A DNA stretch of 64,000 bases from Ascidia mentula (lineage: Eukaryota; Chordata; Ascidiacea; Phlebobranchia; Ascidiidae). The position numbers were made by a program, and so were the translations under genes. Under the pieces are notes generated by a model that saw only the letters and a program-made list of their open reading frames with translations, made no database searches and was not told the origin of the DNA. Of this stretch, positions 1 to 13,200 are shown piece by piece (positions within the stretch are counted from its first letter, which is position 1; each line of letters starts with the position of its first letter). The stretch spans positions 15,762,001 to 15,826,000 of the forward strand of contig OX387201.1 of NCBI GenBank assembly GCA_947561715.1, given 5' to 3'.

Positions 1-43
1 AAATATAGTGTGTAGGTCTGTTATGTAAACTGTTTGAAACTTG

Positions 44-359
44 AACCTAGCATTAAGCAACGCAGTAATATTTCATTGCATGAAATCTGATACGGTGGTA
101 GAGATCCCCTACGTATATGTGAAGGTTGCCTGGCAAGTTGTGTGCCTGCGCACCAGTGTACCTTGGCCACATTATACCCCGTGAAACCACTGAGCTCCTG
201 TAGCTCAGTTGGTAGAGCATTGGGCCTGGTTAGCCCAGGGTCGTGAGTTCAAACCTCACCGGGAGCTTGATTTTTCAAATCTTGCTCCGACTTGTCAGGA
301 AAAAGTGGCTGATCCAGCTAGGCTGCAATGCCTGGGCTGCAAACCTAGTATTAAGCAAA
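44..359 (+). mobile_element. Candidate tRNA-derived SINE flanked by a 17-bp direct repeat
   Basis: The direct repeat AACCTAGyATTAAGCAA (one mismatch) brackets about 280 bp that contains the tRNA-like block at 194-266. Unusually, the tRNA part is central rather than at the 5' end, so the element may be composite, or one repeat copy may be coincidental. There is no A-rich tail. Confidence 0.4.
194..266 (+). tRNA. tRNA-like gene or tRNA-derived SINE head, anticodon GGT (Thr)
   Basis: A full cloverleaf can be drawn: a 7-bp acceptor (GCTCCTG with CGGGAGC, one G-U), D arm GCTC/GAGC with AGTTGGTA, anticodon stem TGGGC/GCCCA with loop CTGGTTA (anticodon GGT at 228-230), and T arm GTGAG/CTCAC around TTCAAAC. 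A T-run follows at about 270-275. Two things argue against an ordinary tRNA: a GGT threonine anticodon is normally absent in animals, and there is an extra base between the D and anticodon stems. Near-identical 17-base stretches (AACCTAGyATTAAGCAA) at about 44-60 and 343-359 look like target-site duplications, which favours a SINE. It sits in an EDEM1 intron. Confidence 0.55.
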
Positions 360-398
360 GCGTAAATTATCAAAATCCTTAAAAAACATTTATTTCAG

Positions 399-3300
399 AG
401 TCCTTGGTTCATTGTTAGCTGCACATTTAATCATTGTTGACCCAAAACAACCATTTGGTGATATGCAACCAGCTCAATATGACAATGACTTACTTTATAT
501 GGCCCACGACTTGGCTGTGAGACTGCTACCTGCCTTCGAAAATACTAAAAATGGAATTCCATTTCCAAGGGTATGTAATGCTGTGTTTTTGTGTCACCAT
601 GATATTGGTATTGGTGGTCATCTTGTTGTATCAAAGATAATTTCTAAATTTTGCTAAAAGTTTTGATAGTGTTGCTGTAGTAGACACGACCAGCAAATGA
701 AATATACACATGAAACTTGCAATCACTTTTTAGGTGAACTTGCGTCATGGTGTGCCAAATAACACACTCACCCACACAGCTACTGCCGGTGCTGGTTCTT
801 TATTGCTTGAATTTGGGACCTTAAGTCGGTTGATGGGAGACCCAACATTTGAAAATGCAGCACGAAGATCTGTTGATGAAATATGGGGTCGTCGTAATGA
901 AAAGACTGGACTATTAGGTAAAGAATGCAACTTTGTATTTTTTACCAATGCAGTTTAATATTAAGTATATATATTTCAAAATTCCATGTGCATTTATAAG
1001 CCTGCTTTTTATATAATTTATGAAGTAACAAACTGCAATTTTTGAACTAGTAGGATCTAAAAAAAAGGATGGTTTTTAAAAGTTGTTTGGTCAAATTATT
1101 GAATTGAAGTGTAGTTTAAAAAACCAGCACAATTGCCATTGTATTAGTTCTTGTTGACAACTTTCTAGCCAGTGGTTATTGTAGATTTGTTTTGTCATGG
1201 TATTTCATTTGAATTTATAGCAAGAATATTTTGTAGGCATCGCAATTGATGTAAACACTGGAAAGTGGATGGGAAAACAAAGTGGCTTGGGTGCTGGAGT
1301 GGATTCCTTTTTTGAATATTTGCTCAAGGTAATGTAGAACTTGCTTAGCTGTATGTTTCTGTATGAATATTCATTTAGTGTGTTTCTTGCAGGCCTACAT
1401 TCTTTTTGGTGAGGAGAGGGACTTGGAAATGTTTAATGAAGCCCTCCAAAGCATAAAAGACCACCTTAGGAGAGGGTATGATTATTTGTGATTTTTGGTT
1501 TACATATATACCTTGATTGTTGCTGTGTAAGATGACAAAGTTAGGAAACCAAAAGTTATGTACATGTATATATATAAATATACTCAAAAAACAACAAAGC
1601 CTTGAATATTTTGACCTTGAATATTGCATAGCAGTATAAATAGCTTTAAACCACAACCAACACAAGTCTGCAGTTACGTAATATTTCAGTCCCTTGTATT
1701 ATTAAACATGACTCCAACTCTAGTTTAACATTACTTAAATTACATGTTCAGTCTGATTAACTTTGTATCAGTCTGTAAATAAAGCTGACATCCATTGAAG
1801 AGTTTCAAAAGCTTTAATAACTGTATCATATGTACTTCAAAAATTGAAATATTGGGATCCAACCAAAACTGCAGATGCAGGCCTAGTGATGTAACTTTCG
1901 TAATAACATCTGATGTTGTTTCTTTACAGTGTGCTTAATTCTTTTACCTTTTCATGCAAGGCTGGCAACTTAGTGTTTTGCCTTGGCACAGTAGCATTGC
2001 AAGAGGTTGTTGTTGTTTTTTATCACTAGCCGTTTTTTACTGTTGTTGTTTTCAACAGACGTTTTTAAAATCGTTTATTGTGTTTACTGCAAGGAACTGA
2101 AGATGCCCATGGGGCGAAATATATATTCCTAATTATAAGCCAGACTGATCCTGCAGTAAAGAGTTACTGCTTTTTTTAGTGTATCATATGTATTTCTCTC
2201 AGCATATTTATGAATATTTCAGATAAAAATGCTTTTCCTGTCTTAAATGTACAAAGTGCATTGTTTCAACTGTTTTGTTTGTTGTAAATATGGGTTGTTT
2301 GTCAGCAGTATGACGATATGTTTATTTTCTGCAGGAGAACCCACTGCAACAGTGGTATAGGAGACCCTCCAATCTATGTTAATGTCGATCTTTCCAGTGG
2401 CAACATCATTAACACCTGGGTGGATTCACTGCAAGCATTTCTTGCAGGTTTGCTGGTATGTCTGAGCTGTTGTTTACAGGATATTTATCACCAAACTGTG
2501 ACTTTTATCAATTTACTGAGTACAGACCGACCTTATTGATATGGATGACTTTGTTTTGTCAAAAAATGTAGGTAGCTGCGTGTCTGGGGTAGTGAATAGT
2601 AAATAATAACAAAAAAAAACATTCCATGTGTGGTGTTCAGCTTAATAAGGTTTTACTGTATACAAATTTGAACTTTGAATGAATGAATGTTTTTTGAATT
2701 TACTAAAGTAAAAACCAAGGCCAACATCTTTATATCCAATTATTTTGTTATGTATTGCTTGCATAAAGATAATCATATGCAAAATTAATGTCTTATTCAA
2801 ACAGGTTCTTAATGGTGACATAGAAGAGGCCATTTGCTGCCATGCATTGTACTACACTATCTGGAAGAAGTTCGATGCCTTACCAGAAAGATTTAACTGG
2901 CATTTGAAACTTCCTGATGTTCAGTTTTATCCACTGCGACCAGAACTTATCGAGAGCACTTACTTATTGTACAGAGTAAGGGTCATCTCTTAGTTCAAAG
3001 TGGTTTTCAACTAAAAGATATCGATTTTGTTTCCTTATTCATTCACAAATTTTAACATACTGATGCTCTGCAACATTTGAAAATGTAAAAGATTTCGCAT
3101 GTGTTCGAACAAACTTGTTTGTCAACAAAAATTTGTTTATGCTGAACCTTCATTAGAATGTTGTCAAATCTATCTGTGAAAGTTATTTTTCTGATTATTG
3201 TTATACCAGTATGTTTAACAAGTACAATTTTAAGTGAAAGTACTATATAATGAATCAGTTCTTTAGTGTTTGCCTATTATTCATTAGGCCACAAAGAACC

Positions 3301-4297
3301 CATTCTACCTTCATGTGGGACGTGAAATTTTGGATTCTTTCGAGCTTCACTCTAAAACTTCATGTGGTTATGCATCACTGCACAACGTAGTTGACAAGTC
3401 ACAAGAGGATCGAATGGAATCATTTTTCCTCAGCGAAACATGCAAATATCTCTACTTGGTAAGTCTAAAGTTTTGTGACCTCGCAAGTTTCTCGAACTGC
3501 ATCTAAAAATTACTCTCCCAGCTAAGTTTATTGCAGAGGTAAATTGCAAAAGTATAAGTTTTTAAATGGTAATAAAACATTTATTGCTGCTGTTTTATCC
3601 TTTAAATCTGTTGTTAGATGTAGGTTTGCCTTTAAAAGTTTAATTTTTTATGATGGTTTAAATAGTTAAGATTTGCATGTTATATGTTTAAGGTACAACA
3701 AAGTAATTCTGTGCAACCTGTGTTTAATTGTGTCCCAGTTATTTGACTTTGAGAATCCAATTCACCACCAAACCTCCATGGAAAAAGTGTTCACCACGGA
3801 AGGTCATCTACTGCCTGTCAACCTCAGTAAACCTTGGGAAGAGGAATTTGATTATTGTCACCAAACAAAGAGCAATGTTCGAAACAGAACAATCACCCAT
3901 GTCAAGGTTGGATAGACGTTCACTCTTCTGTACATACGTTGTTTTATTGGAAGGAATGAAAGCTTTTTAAATACATAGTACTAGTTCTTATTACCTCTGT
4001 CATAATTGTCCGTTTTTTAGAATTGTTACAAAACAACAGAAAATTATCATGTACGTATTTATTTTCGGTGGTCTGTTGAATGGAAAATATGAAACACTAT
4101 AGTTCTTCTGTTTTTAAAGAACGTTGAACAAAATTCCTGTTGTTCACACGATGTAAAAACTTGTGTCTAACCGACTCTTATTTGTGACCTCACAGCGTCA
4201 TTGTGACAAGGTCGACCGCGAAAGAACCTTTTCGCTGCCGCTGCGCCGAGGCTATTTTCGCCAACTGCACGAGTTGGTTGGCACGGCGGTCACGTGA
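399..4297 (+). CDS. EDEM1: EDEM1-type ER alpha-mannosidase (GH47), 5' end outside window
   Basis: Glycosyl hydrolase family 47 protein of the ER that trims mannose on misfolded glycoproteins and routes them to ER-associated degradation. Nine exons: 399-570, 734-917, 1237-1328, 1393-1475, 2335-2455, 2805-2975, 3288-3458, 3739-3906, 4196-4297. All phases fit and give 420 residues ending in TGA. Diagnostic EDEM blocks appear in order: [92 protein letters not shown] (GH47 catalytic Glu region), [18 protein letters not shown] and the calcium-site motif FTTEGH. The first visible exon begins just after the conserved FE-x-x-IR catalytic strand, so the signal peptide and about the first third lie left of position 1. 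The last exon matches the EDEM1 tail rather than the long tails of EDEM2/3. The donor after 3906 (gttgga) is weak, but the join is in frame. Confidence 0.95.
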
Positions 4298-7200
4298 CAT
4301 GAGGACGGGAAAGAAGGTTTGTGCAGCAACAACTCGCATCAGAATTACCAGTGAGTATAGGTTCGAAACCTCTGCTTTAAACTTTTGTGTTCGACACTGC
4401 TTTTAAATTTTCGAAGATCACATCAGTACTGAGGTAAACTAACAGTAGGATTCATTTTTTTAAAGGACATTGACAAGATATCAGGCATAACTTGAAACTT
4501 GGCCGTTTGGTCAGCAAAGTCATCTGATAGTCATACCAGCTGCACTGATGAGACCTTATAAGTCAAAACAGTGGCCATCTGTTTGCAGCTTACACAATAA
4601 CATTTATTTTTTTGGCAGAGCAATATTTCGTCCATCTGATCCCTTAATTCTTACCTCTTCAAATAACCGCATCCACCGGCCGACTTCCAGACAATCGAAC
4701 CTTTTAAACTTGGCACAGCAAGCGCCTTTCCAGGTCGAAACGCTCGAGATCATCTTCGATCCATTGGGGCTGACGTTCTTGATTTTCACAGTAATATCTT
4801 TGATCCATTGCCTCTACACCTTCTACCGCTACTTCCGATATAACGACCCCTTGTTGCCCAACCTTGGCGCATGATTTAGTCAGTGGCGGAAGCTGTATGA
4901 CCGGGCTTACATGTTCAAATTTTGCGGTTCATTGCTTTGTAATTAGTTATTTAATGGAAATATTTTTATACATAGTATCCAGTACACAGAGAAGACCACT
5001 GAGCAATTTAAGGCCCGGATTTCATGGCTTTCCGCCGCTATACTTTTTCATGTGCCACTGATCCGTACAGAATCCAATTCAGTTGATCTAAGGATGCAAT
5101 GCTCTAATATAATACACGTTCAACGTCCTTATGGGAGTTCAAAACGTACTATACAGTTAATCACTTCCGCATTGTAGCTTTAGATTTTGTAGTAGCGTGA
5201 CAATGGCCATTGTGACGCCATAGTTTCATCTAGTGCGAGTTGACCTGCAGTAAACCTTCTTTTCCGGGTGACGTCATTTTTTCTGCGATTTGTTTTTTTC
5301 CCCGTGTCTGAGTTTGTTTTGTTGAGAAGAGTAACCTCTACCGATAGTACGTGCCTTCCAAGCAAACGTGCCATTTTAGTAGAAGACCGCCACGTTTCGA
5401 TTTTTGTTTCGTGTCCACTTTGACGTGTGACTTGGTATGCCCATTTTGTGTGTTTCTTTTTATTTGTTTGTTTAGTCTTCAAAAAAGATGCATGAACGCC
5501 ACCATAAATATTTTTTTCTCTTCCACTTGAGTTTTCCAAAGTGAAATTGCTTTACTCCGTTCTTAAAAGTTTAAGGCAAGTAACGCATTCCATTTACGAG
5601 ATCGGACATCGAGATTGATCAAAAGTAAGCCACGATAAAGAGCAACGTCGTCTTTCTTTCCTTAAACTTTCAAATTGTTTCTACTCCTGTGCTTTTTGCT
5701 AAACAGCAACCACACCCTCGTTGACATTTCCATCATCAAGTTGTACTTCCGCATTATTCCAATATTTCATGTAACCGTGCGACGAAGAACAAACCAACTC
5801 CACCAAACACACATTTCCCTATGCATGCTTTATAGTATTAACCGTGAGTGTTACGTCATTGTCTTCCATCTTCCCAACACCACATCCCAATGCTGTAGTG
5901 GCACCTAACGGTTACTCTGCACACCCCGAGTCGGAGCTTTCACTATTTCAGGTCTTTTTGCTCTTCAAATTTCAATGTGTTTGGTTCGAATATACGAAAC
6001 AATGCACTACCAAATATGCTCAAGTACCGGCTGTTTTTTCATACTTCTACTGTTCGTAAATAAGAATTGTGTACATATACTGCATGTATATACATCGTCA
6101 ATGGAACTGTCCACTTTACTTTACATTTAATGTGCAATTCCCAATGAATTTGAATGGCCTTTCGTGTTTTTTCGTTCAGTTTGCGTGTTTTTAATCCTTC
6201 TGTAGCGTATGAAGATACATTGGTGCCTTAGTAGCGTGGGATAATAAAAAATAGCATTGCCCAAGAATGTCTTGAGAATTAAGCTACACGTGACAGTGTT
6301 CTCTGGACAGTGTGTAGAGAAACTGGCAGCAACAGTATACGATATTTCCACCAGTTGTAATTCAGGTCATACTTGCTGAAGTCCCTGTAAACTGCTTATC
6401 GACATCCATTTTTCGGAACGCATTCATAAGTCGAAATCAATAAAGTGTTGATTTTCTGCGTATAGATTGTACTTGGACAATTTGTGACAAGAGTTGCTTA
6501 ATACGGGCGCTACTCATCGGTGTGTTAATTGGTTTTACAGATCCGTACGTGGGCGGTAGCGAGCAACAATTCATTTACAAAGCCCGCCGTTGATTGCAAT
6601 TGTACAGTGTAATGCCGAAACTGCCAAATTAAGTAGTTGATAAACGGGATAATTCTGAATTCAGTAAATTAGATTCCAAACTTACAACAAAAACACAATA
6701 TTGCACGCCCGAATTCTATTTCAAAACAACTTATAAGTTATGATCGTATGATTGCGAAGTGTTGTATAACAAATTTGTTGTATTTCTTGGTATCCGAATA
6801 AATGTACTCTGTTCTTCCAATCTGTTTTAGTTTCGGAGCTACAAGGTTTTTGTATCATTCTCTATGCTCTTGTGTTAAGTTATTTCTTCTACGGTGTGTT
6901 CCAATTTGTTTCGTACATATGTGTTTAAATCACCAACCAATGTTTGAAAAAGTGACCCAAACAACCATTGCTCCGAAGCGCCACTCTTTTTTCTAAACCT
7001 CATACACTTTACTTGTTGGCTTGACGTCACGCCTGTCGTAAGATAGCCGGCTCGTTGTGACTTGCCGTGCGCTGCAGCGACACCTGTCAATCAAACCACG
7101 TTGGGTAAGTTGGTTCGCGGTGGAAGACTCTGAAATGTAGTTGCCGCGATTGACTTCCAGAGCTGATAAAGCGATCACTAAGAGGAAGTTGGCAAAGGAT

Positions 7201-10200
7201 TACTTGCACTCTGCGTAGGGTCGGCCGTATGTCTTCCTTTAACCCCATCTGGTTCGGGTGTTTTGCGTGGAAGAGTGCTGTTTAATCTGCTCTACGCATC
7301 GTGCACGCATCTCGAGCTTTTATTAGCTATGGTGTTTTTGAAATCTGATGGCTGTTTCGATATCTTTCCAATTCTGCAGTGTCACGGGCCTTGCTCCCCA
7401 TTTAAATCGCAATCTACTGAGTGGTTCCTCTTTCCAAGTTAACAGCTAGTGTCCTTTAAGCATGCGATGTTGCATCTGCAACTGACAACTTGGAGGCGTG
7501 TTACAACGTACCCGTAAACATACCTGTCAATCCTGGATATTTAAACTTCCTTAAATATTATTCGGTGGTTTAAAAGCAGCATTTGTAATCTGGTGGTCGG
7601 TAAGCATAGCAATAACTGCTGTGTTTATAAAACATACACAATTTTGTTATTTTCGGTTTTCAATTCTTTACTGGTGTTGATTCCCTGTAATTACTCTTAC
7701 ATCCGCTAACTTGCATTTAAAACAAGGAACTTGTTTTTCATCCACATTCTCGTTAATACTGCGAAAACTTTTGATCGAACGAAAAAGGGACAAGGATTTG
7801 TGTGTTTGCAAAATAAAGCATATGGGTTATGTATACGATGTAGATGTTGCAATTTGAAACAAACACTTCATACATATAATTGCCGTGATTAATTCTGATA
7901 ATGTTTTCATTCAATACATAAATTACAGGTTTTGTATTTTTGTTTTGTCTCATACCTTTAATTGGAATGAACAGAAAATGTAAGAGACTAATTTACCGAC
8001 GAAACTTTTATTTAGCAGAATTACCGGTCTATCATCTTAAAACGTGAGCAATCGATTCTCAGTTGGCTTAAACTGATGCTTAAGCCCCACTGAACCCGTA
8101 AGCTAAGTTTTGACACGCTCAGTGAAGCTGCCAAACTTAGTTTACTTAAACTATGTCGCTCAGCACCCTGGGCCGTTGTGCGCCTGTTTACCCACAACGC
8201 CGCTTGGGGGTGTGCCTGGCCCCACTCACCCCCTCTCCAGATTCGAAGGCAACGCCCCACTTACCCCCAAAAGCCGCCCCTGGAAGGTATTGTTCCCAAC
8301 GCCTAAATAGGTACCTTGCTTTGGAAACGACTGGTCAAGCTTGGTTGGCTTTCCATGGATGATTTTATTTGTGGCATTCCGTGAGCTTTAGCTTGCCAAT
8401 AACTTCCCTTTGTTGACCGGCAGAGCGTCAACTCGATCGTAACTCCAGGCATTTCCGTGCCCTTTGAGCTTGGTTAAATTGAATCAACGAGCCATATTAG
8501 CTGCGCTTTTTGTTCAGCAAAGCACCAATCACTTTTATTGAACACATAGAAAATTACCTTTCCGCATTATGTGCTTGGACAAAGGAATACTTCAACATCG
8601 TTGTAACGACGGGTGTTAAATAGTGCGTTGTGTGTTTTTTAACCGAATTAGGCATGGATTCGCCCAATAAACGCCCAGTCAAGCATTTAATCAGCAATTT
8701 CGCGAGGTGCTTAGTTTGATTAATTATTGTGATCAAACAAAGAAATATGGCCAAAATCATTGTGTCGTTGCTTGGTTTCAACAATAGAGAACCATTAACG
8801 CTTCGCCAATTTGATTTTTGTTTTCTAGCCTTTTTAGCACGCATATGTTTAAATTTGCCAATGACTGGATCTTGCTGGATGTTGTTGTTATTATGAAAAC
8901 ACATTTTTTTTTAATTGTGTATTTTGACACATATCTTGTCGCCATAAACGCCTAGGCCTTATACTCACAATGCATTTTGAAACTTCTTTTGGCTGATCCA
9001 CCAAACGCCAGCATATCTTCTCCACTTACTGTATTGAAACACCTGAAACGTTCCATGAGGCAGTAGGCATATCTGAGAAACGCTGCATTGCCAGCCGTAA
9101 ACCGGTTAGCATTAAGCACAAGGCCCGTAACTGTAATGATGATTTACTGTTTATTTACGGTGCGCGAAGGCGTTACCGCTTTGGTCTTATGCTCTATGAA
9201 ATCACGCACCCTAACGGCATCAAGTGAATCACGGTTTGCTGGTAATTTTGTGGTAAACACGGTGTTTTCCAGTGCAGTAAAGGTCTCGTCCGTGTGCAAA
9301 ATGCGCTTATCTGAAAAACCTTGCTTAGCAGTCGATTCTCCTATAGGTCACAATGCACGGAAAAACCTGTCCCAATGCAGAAAAGGTTTGGTAAGGACCT
9401 GCGCTCCACCACCTATTTTAAGCACGCACCACAGCAGAAGATACACTGTTTTAATCGCCTATCAGTCTAGAAATACTCGTTTGAACGTCGATTAATGAAC
9501 TATAATCCAGGATTGTGAATCATACATAGCGTGCGAGGACTGGATATTTCGATGCTCTTAATCTGCTGCTTAATGTGCATGTGCGGTCGAAATGCCAGCA
9601 TCCAAAACTACTTCGGTTAATGAACGAATAGTCGACTTGCATTCGAGAAGGGCGTTTTTAGGATTGCTGTTAAACAGGAGTTTGCTCACATTTACTTTGA
9701 CGTCTTGTAACACTTTGTGCTACTTGCGTGGTTGTTTTTTAACAGTAGGTACGTAATTTATTCCCAAATCTTGAGCCGAGCATTCCAGCCATGTACAAAG
9801 TAATGGTAGACCTCTTTTGTGTTGTACTTAGGCACATCTTAATCCACACATGCATGTCCACGTCATCTTTTAACACAAAACATGTAAAATACAAGGTGAC
9901 GTTGCGATTAACCCGTAACAAGGACGGTTATGTGATGTCACTTAGGCAGCTTTGTTTGGCACACCCCTTTATGGCACACAGTTAATCTGCTTTATCCGTG
10001 TGCACTGTAAGCGCTATTGGGACAGAGGTCTTTAATAAAGCTTTTGATATGACAAGCCGCGTCGGTCGGGGATTTGCGTAACTCATAAGTTCGGGTGCTG
10101 TGTGTTGACGAAACAAAAATGGCGGATATACAGCTTCTTAAACACATCGCCCTGCTCATTTAATTTCACTATTTTTTTTAACTGATGCAGATAAGTAGGA

Positions 10201-13200
10201 TTGTGACAACACAGAAAATATTAAGAATTAGGAGAATGCCTACCGCTAATGTTTGACGAGTCAAAATATTTATTGATGTGAAAATTCACATATTGCTCGT
10301 TAAAAATCACACACACTTGAATTTTACTGTGACGACATAATTCCATTCTAATGTAGTTATTGCGCTAATTTTGCCAGTGATTATTTCTGAAAATCCATTT
10401 TTTGTGCAAAATTCCAACGGCAATGCTCGATTCCACATAACTGCAAAATTTAGGTTAAATAATTACATTGAATGCGCGATACGAAGTCAATTATCGGATT
10501 CGGTCGGTACATGTGTCTCTGATTCGGTTCGGCACATCCCTAGTAACAAGGAAATTCATTGCAGTACAACATTTTTTGGATGGTATAAAGTAAAATAATC
10601 GAGCGTTCTCGAGTCATTGTGTTTATTAAATGCACGCACAAGACACCTTTCTTTTTGTGCAGGAAAATACAATGTTGTATTCGAAGGTATAAAAACATTC
10701 ATAATCGTTCTTGTATTGCAAAATAAATACATTCAATGCAATCTTATGGAAACAATAAAACACACAAATAATGTGGCTTGGAAATGCACGTCTCAATATT
10801 GCAACATATTTGTGTAAAATAGCAGATACGCGAGTTACAACTTAACGGTAAATGTTGCGCAACCAATCCATTCTCCTTCTAATGTTGCGAATTTTTTCGT
10901 CTTTGACATGTTTACAAGCCATATCCTGGAGCCGTACTATTTTCCACTTGATTTGCTTGTGGTATAAATACAGCATTTGGTAAACAACGCCGACCGACGT
11001 GTGCACAATATTTACACAAAAATTCTTGTAGGCAAAGGTTATGATTTTACTATTCGGTCGTTTTTACGCAACCAAATAACAACTTTAACTCACCAGTTCT
11101 TCATTGTTGCTAGAATAAAAACAAGGATGTTTTATTTCAAGAATATTTCCAAATTACGATTATTGACATCAATAAAGTTCACATAAGGTTTTAGCCCTCC
11201 CAGCTGTGTCTGTCACGGCACGGTGCTACCAAGGGTGACAGCTCTTTTTAAATCCCTAAAGACGAGAACATGCAATAACACAGGACAAGCCAGCTGCTTA
11301 TATTGAAACATAATTGCAATGTTATTGGGTAAAATGGCCTATAGTTGTCCTTTTTAATAATGACATCACTTTATAAATATTGGCGTCACCTCTTCACCTT
11401 CTGTTTGTGGTGCCTCAAGGGGATTAACAATACACGGAATAGGAAAAGGAATTTCTTCTTCGTAAAACCGAGCGGTCCTGTTTGTTGAGTGAAACCATGG
11501 GCGGTCTGCATCGCCCAAAACCCGGAAAGGGAATTATGGTTAAAGCGTATAATATCAGCTTTGTATTCGTGTAAAAAAGCGGCCTATTGCCGAAATTCCA
11601 CATTCACATGTCCAAGATAATGCTCGATACATTTAATTTGGTACTCTGTAGGGAAAATATTACAATAACAATAAAAATACAGCATTTAATTAAAAATAAT
11701 ATATATTTTTTTTAAATTAATTTTCCATTTCTTTCAAAAACATATAAAACATACGAAGTACTCAATTACTTGATGCCGCAAATATGCGGAAATAGATTGT
11801 TGAGTTTTGCATGGGATTTCCTTAATTATGGGTTACGACATGCAAAGAAAAGCAAAAAAAAATGTGCTTGTCATTGCCTTGTTTTTATCCTGCAAAATTC
11901 TCCATCAAGATAATAAAGGAGTGGCTTCAAGGTTGCCGAAAGGTGAAAAAAATCAACCGTTATTCTTTGTTCCTCTATGTATGTGTACAATATTTCAAGA
12001 ATGCGAACGTCTATCAAAGAAAAGCATTGTGACGGAAAAATTTGTATTTTTAATTCCATGTAAGATATTTTTATTTTTAATTTCCTGTAAGAAGATAAGA
12101 GGGTTTTATTATACCTTTCCTATTTAATAAAAAAAATTGGCGATTCGTTGAAAGTGATTTGACGGGTGTTTGTATCATACAACCACCAGTTACACGTGTA
12201 ATGCCTCACTCAAATCAAGATCACGCAGTGACCACATGACAAGGCAGCGGTCGATTCGGAGTGCTGTCCGAAATATTCGACGTTTATTGTTGCTCTGCAG
12301 CTAATGCCCGTGTGAACAGACGCGGTGTAATGCAAAACACTGACCGTGGCCTTCTCGAACGCGGCGGCCTAAGCTCGCGCGTCCCAAACAAACAACGGTG
12401 TTTTCGCATGTCGCCGCTACCGGCCCTGTAATTACTCCCGGTTCTGTCCGCGGAAAGCGCAGTAATCTGCAGCTGGTTTCATCGGAATGCGACCTACAGG
12501 CGGCGCCCACTCTCCCCCGGCAAATTGTTTGGGTCGAAAGTTCTGATTATCACGCCGCATCGCGTGCGTCTCGCGCGTTGAAGAATGGCTTCGAAGGCGT
12601 GTAAGACAGTCGCGCCCAACAGGAATTCCGCTTTGGTTTGATCTGATGGAAAAAAATGACACATGGTACACCTAGGAATTCGCATTTGTTTGAAAACCTC
12701 ATGTGTTGTGGCACTTTAATGTTAAAGCGTTGTTTCACGTACATAGTATTAGCTTGTGAGTACAACATCAAAACTGCTCCCCAATTACACTTGGACGAAT
12801 GCTAAAGGTGCAGTTCAGCACTTTTAAATTAAAAAAAGTTTCTTAAATTCACCCCCCCCCCAAAAAAATCTTGTTACAATTAAACTATGTACGTTCTAGG
12901 TTTAGTGGGTTTATCACACAGCGTTTGGACAATACAGGCGTGACTTTTGAACAATCAAGAGGTTATCGTACTCTTAAATTGAGGCGACATTTCGACATTA
13001 ATTATAAAGTCATTGTCATGAGTACTTGAACATTCACGGGAAAGTGTAATCATGTACAGGGGAACCAGAATTCTATTTTAATCGCACTTTGCGACGCAAT
13101 AACGAGACCGTTGTGACGTGACAAACGGGGCTGACGCGTCACACTTGGCTACAATTACTTAGATTATGAGCGGTTGGAAAAGATTTGAAGGTAAACAAGG

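Noticed and set aside
5180-5539. 119-residue minus-strand open frame
   Set aside because: Low-complexity Lys/Thr-rich frame with no homology, no splice partner and no codon pattern of a gene.
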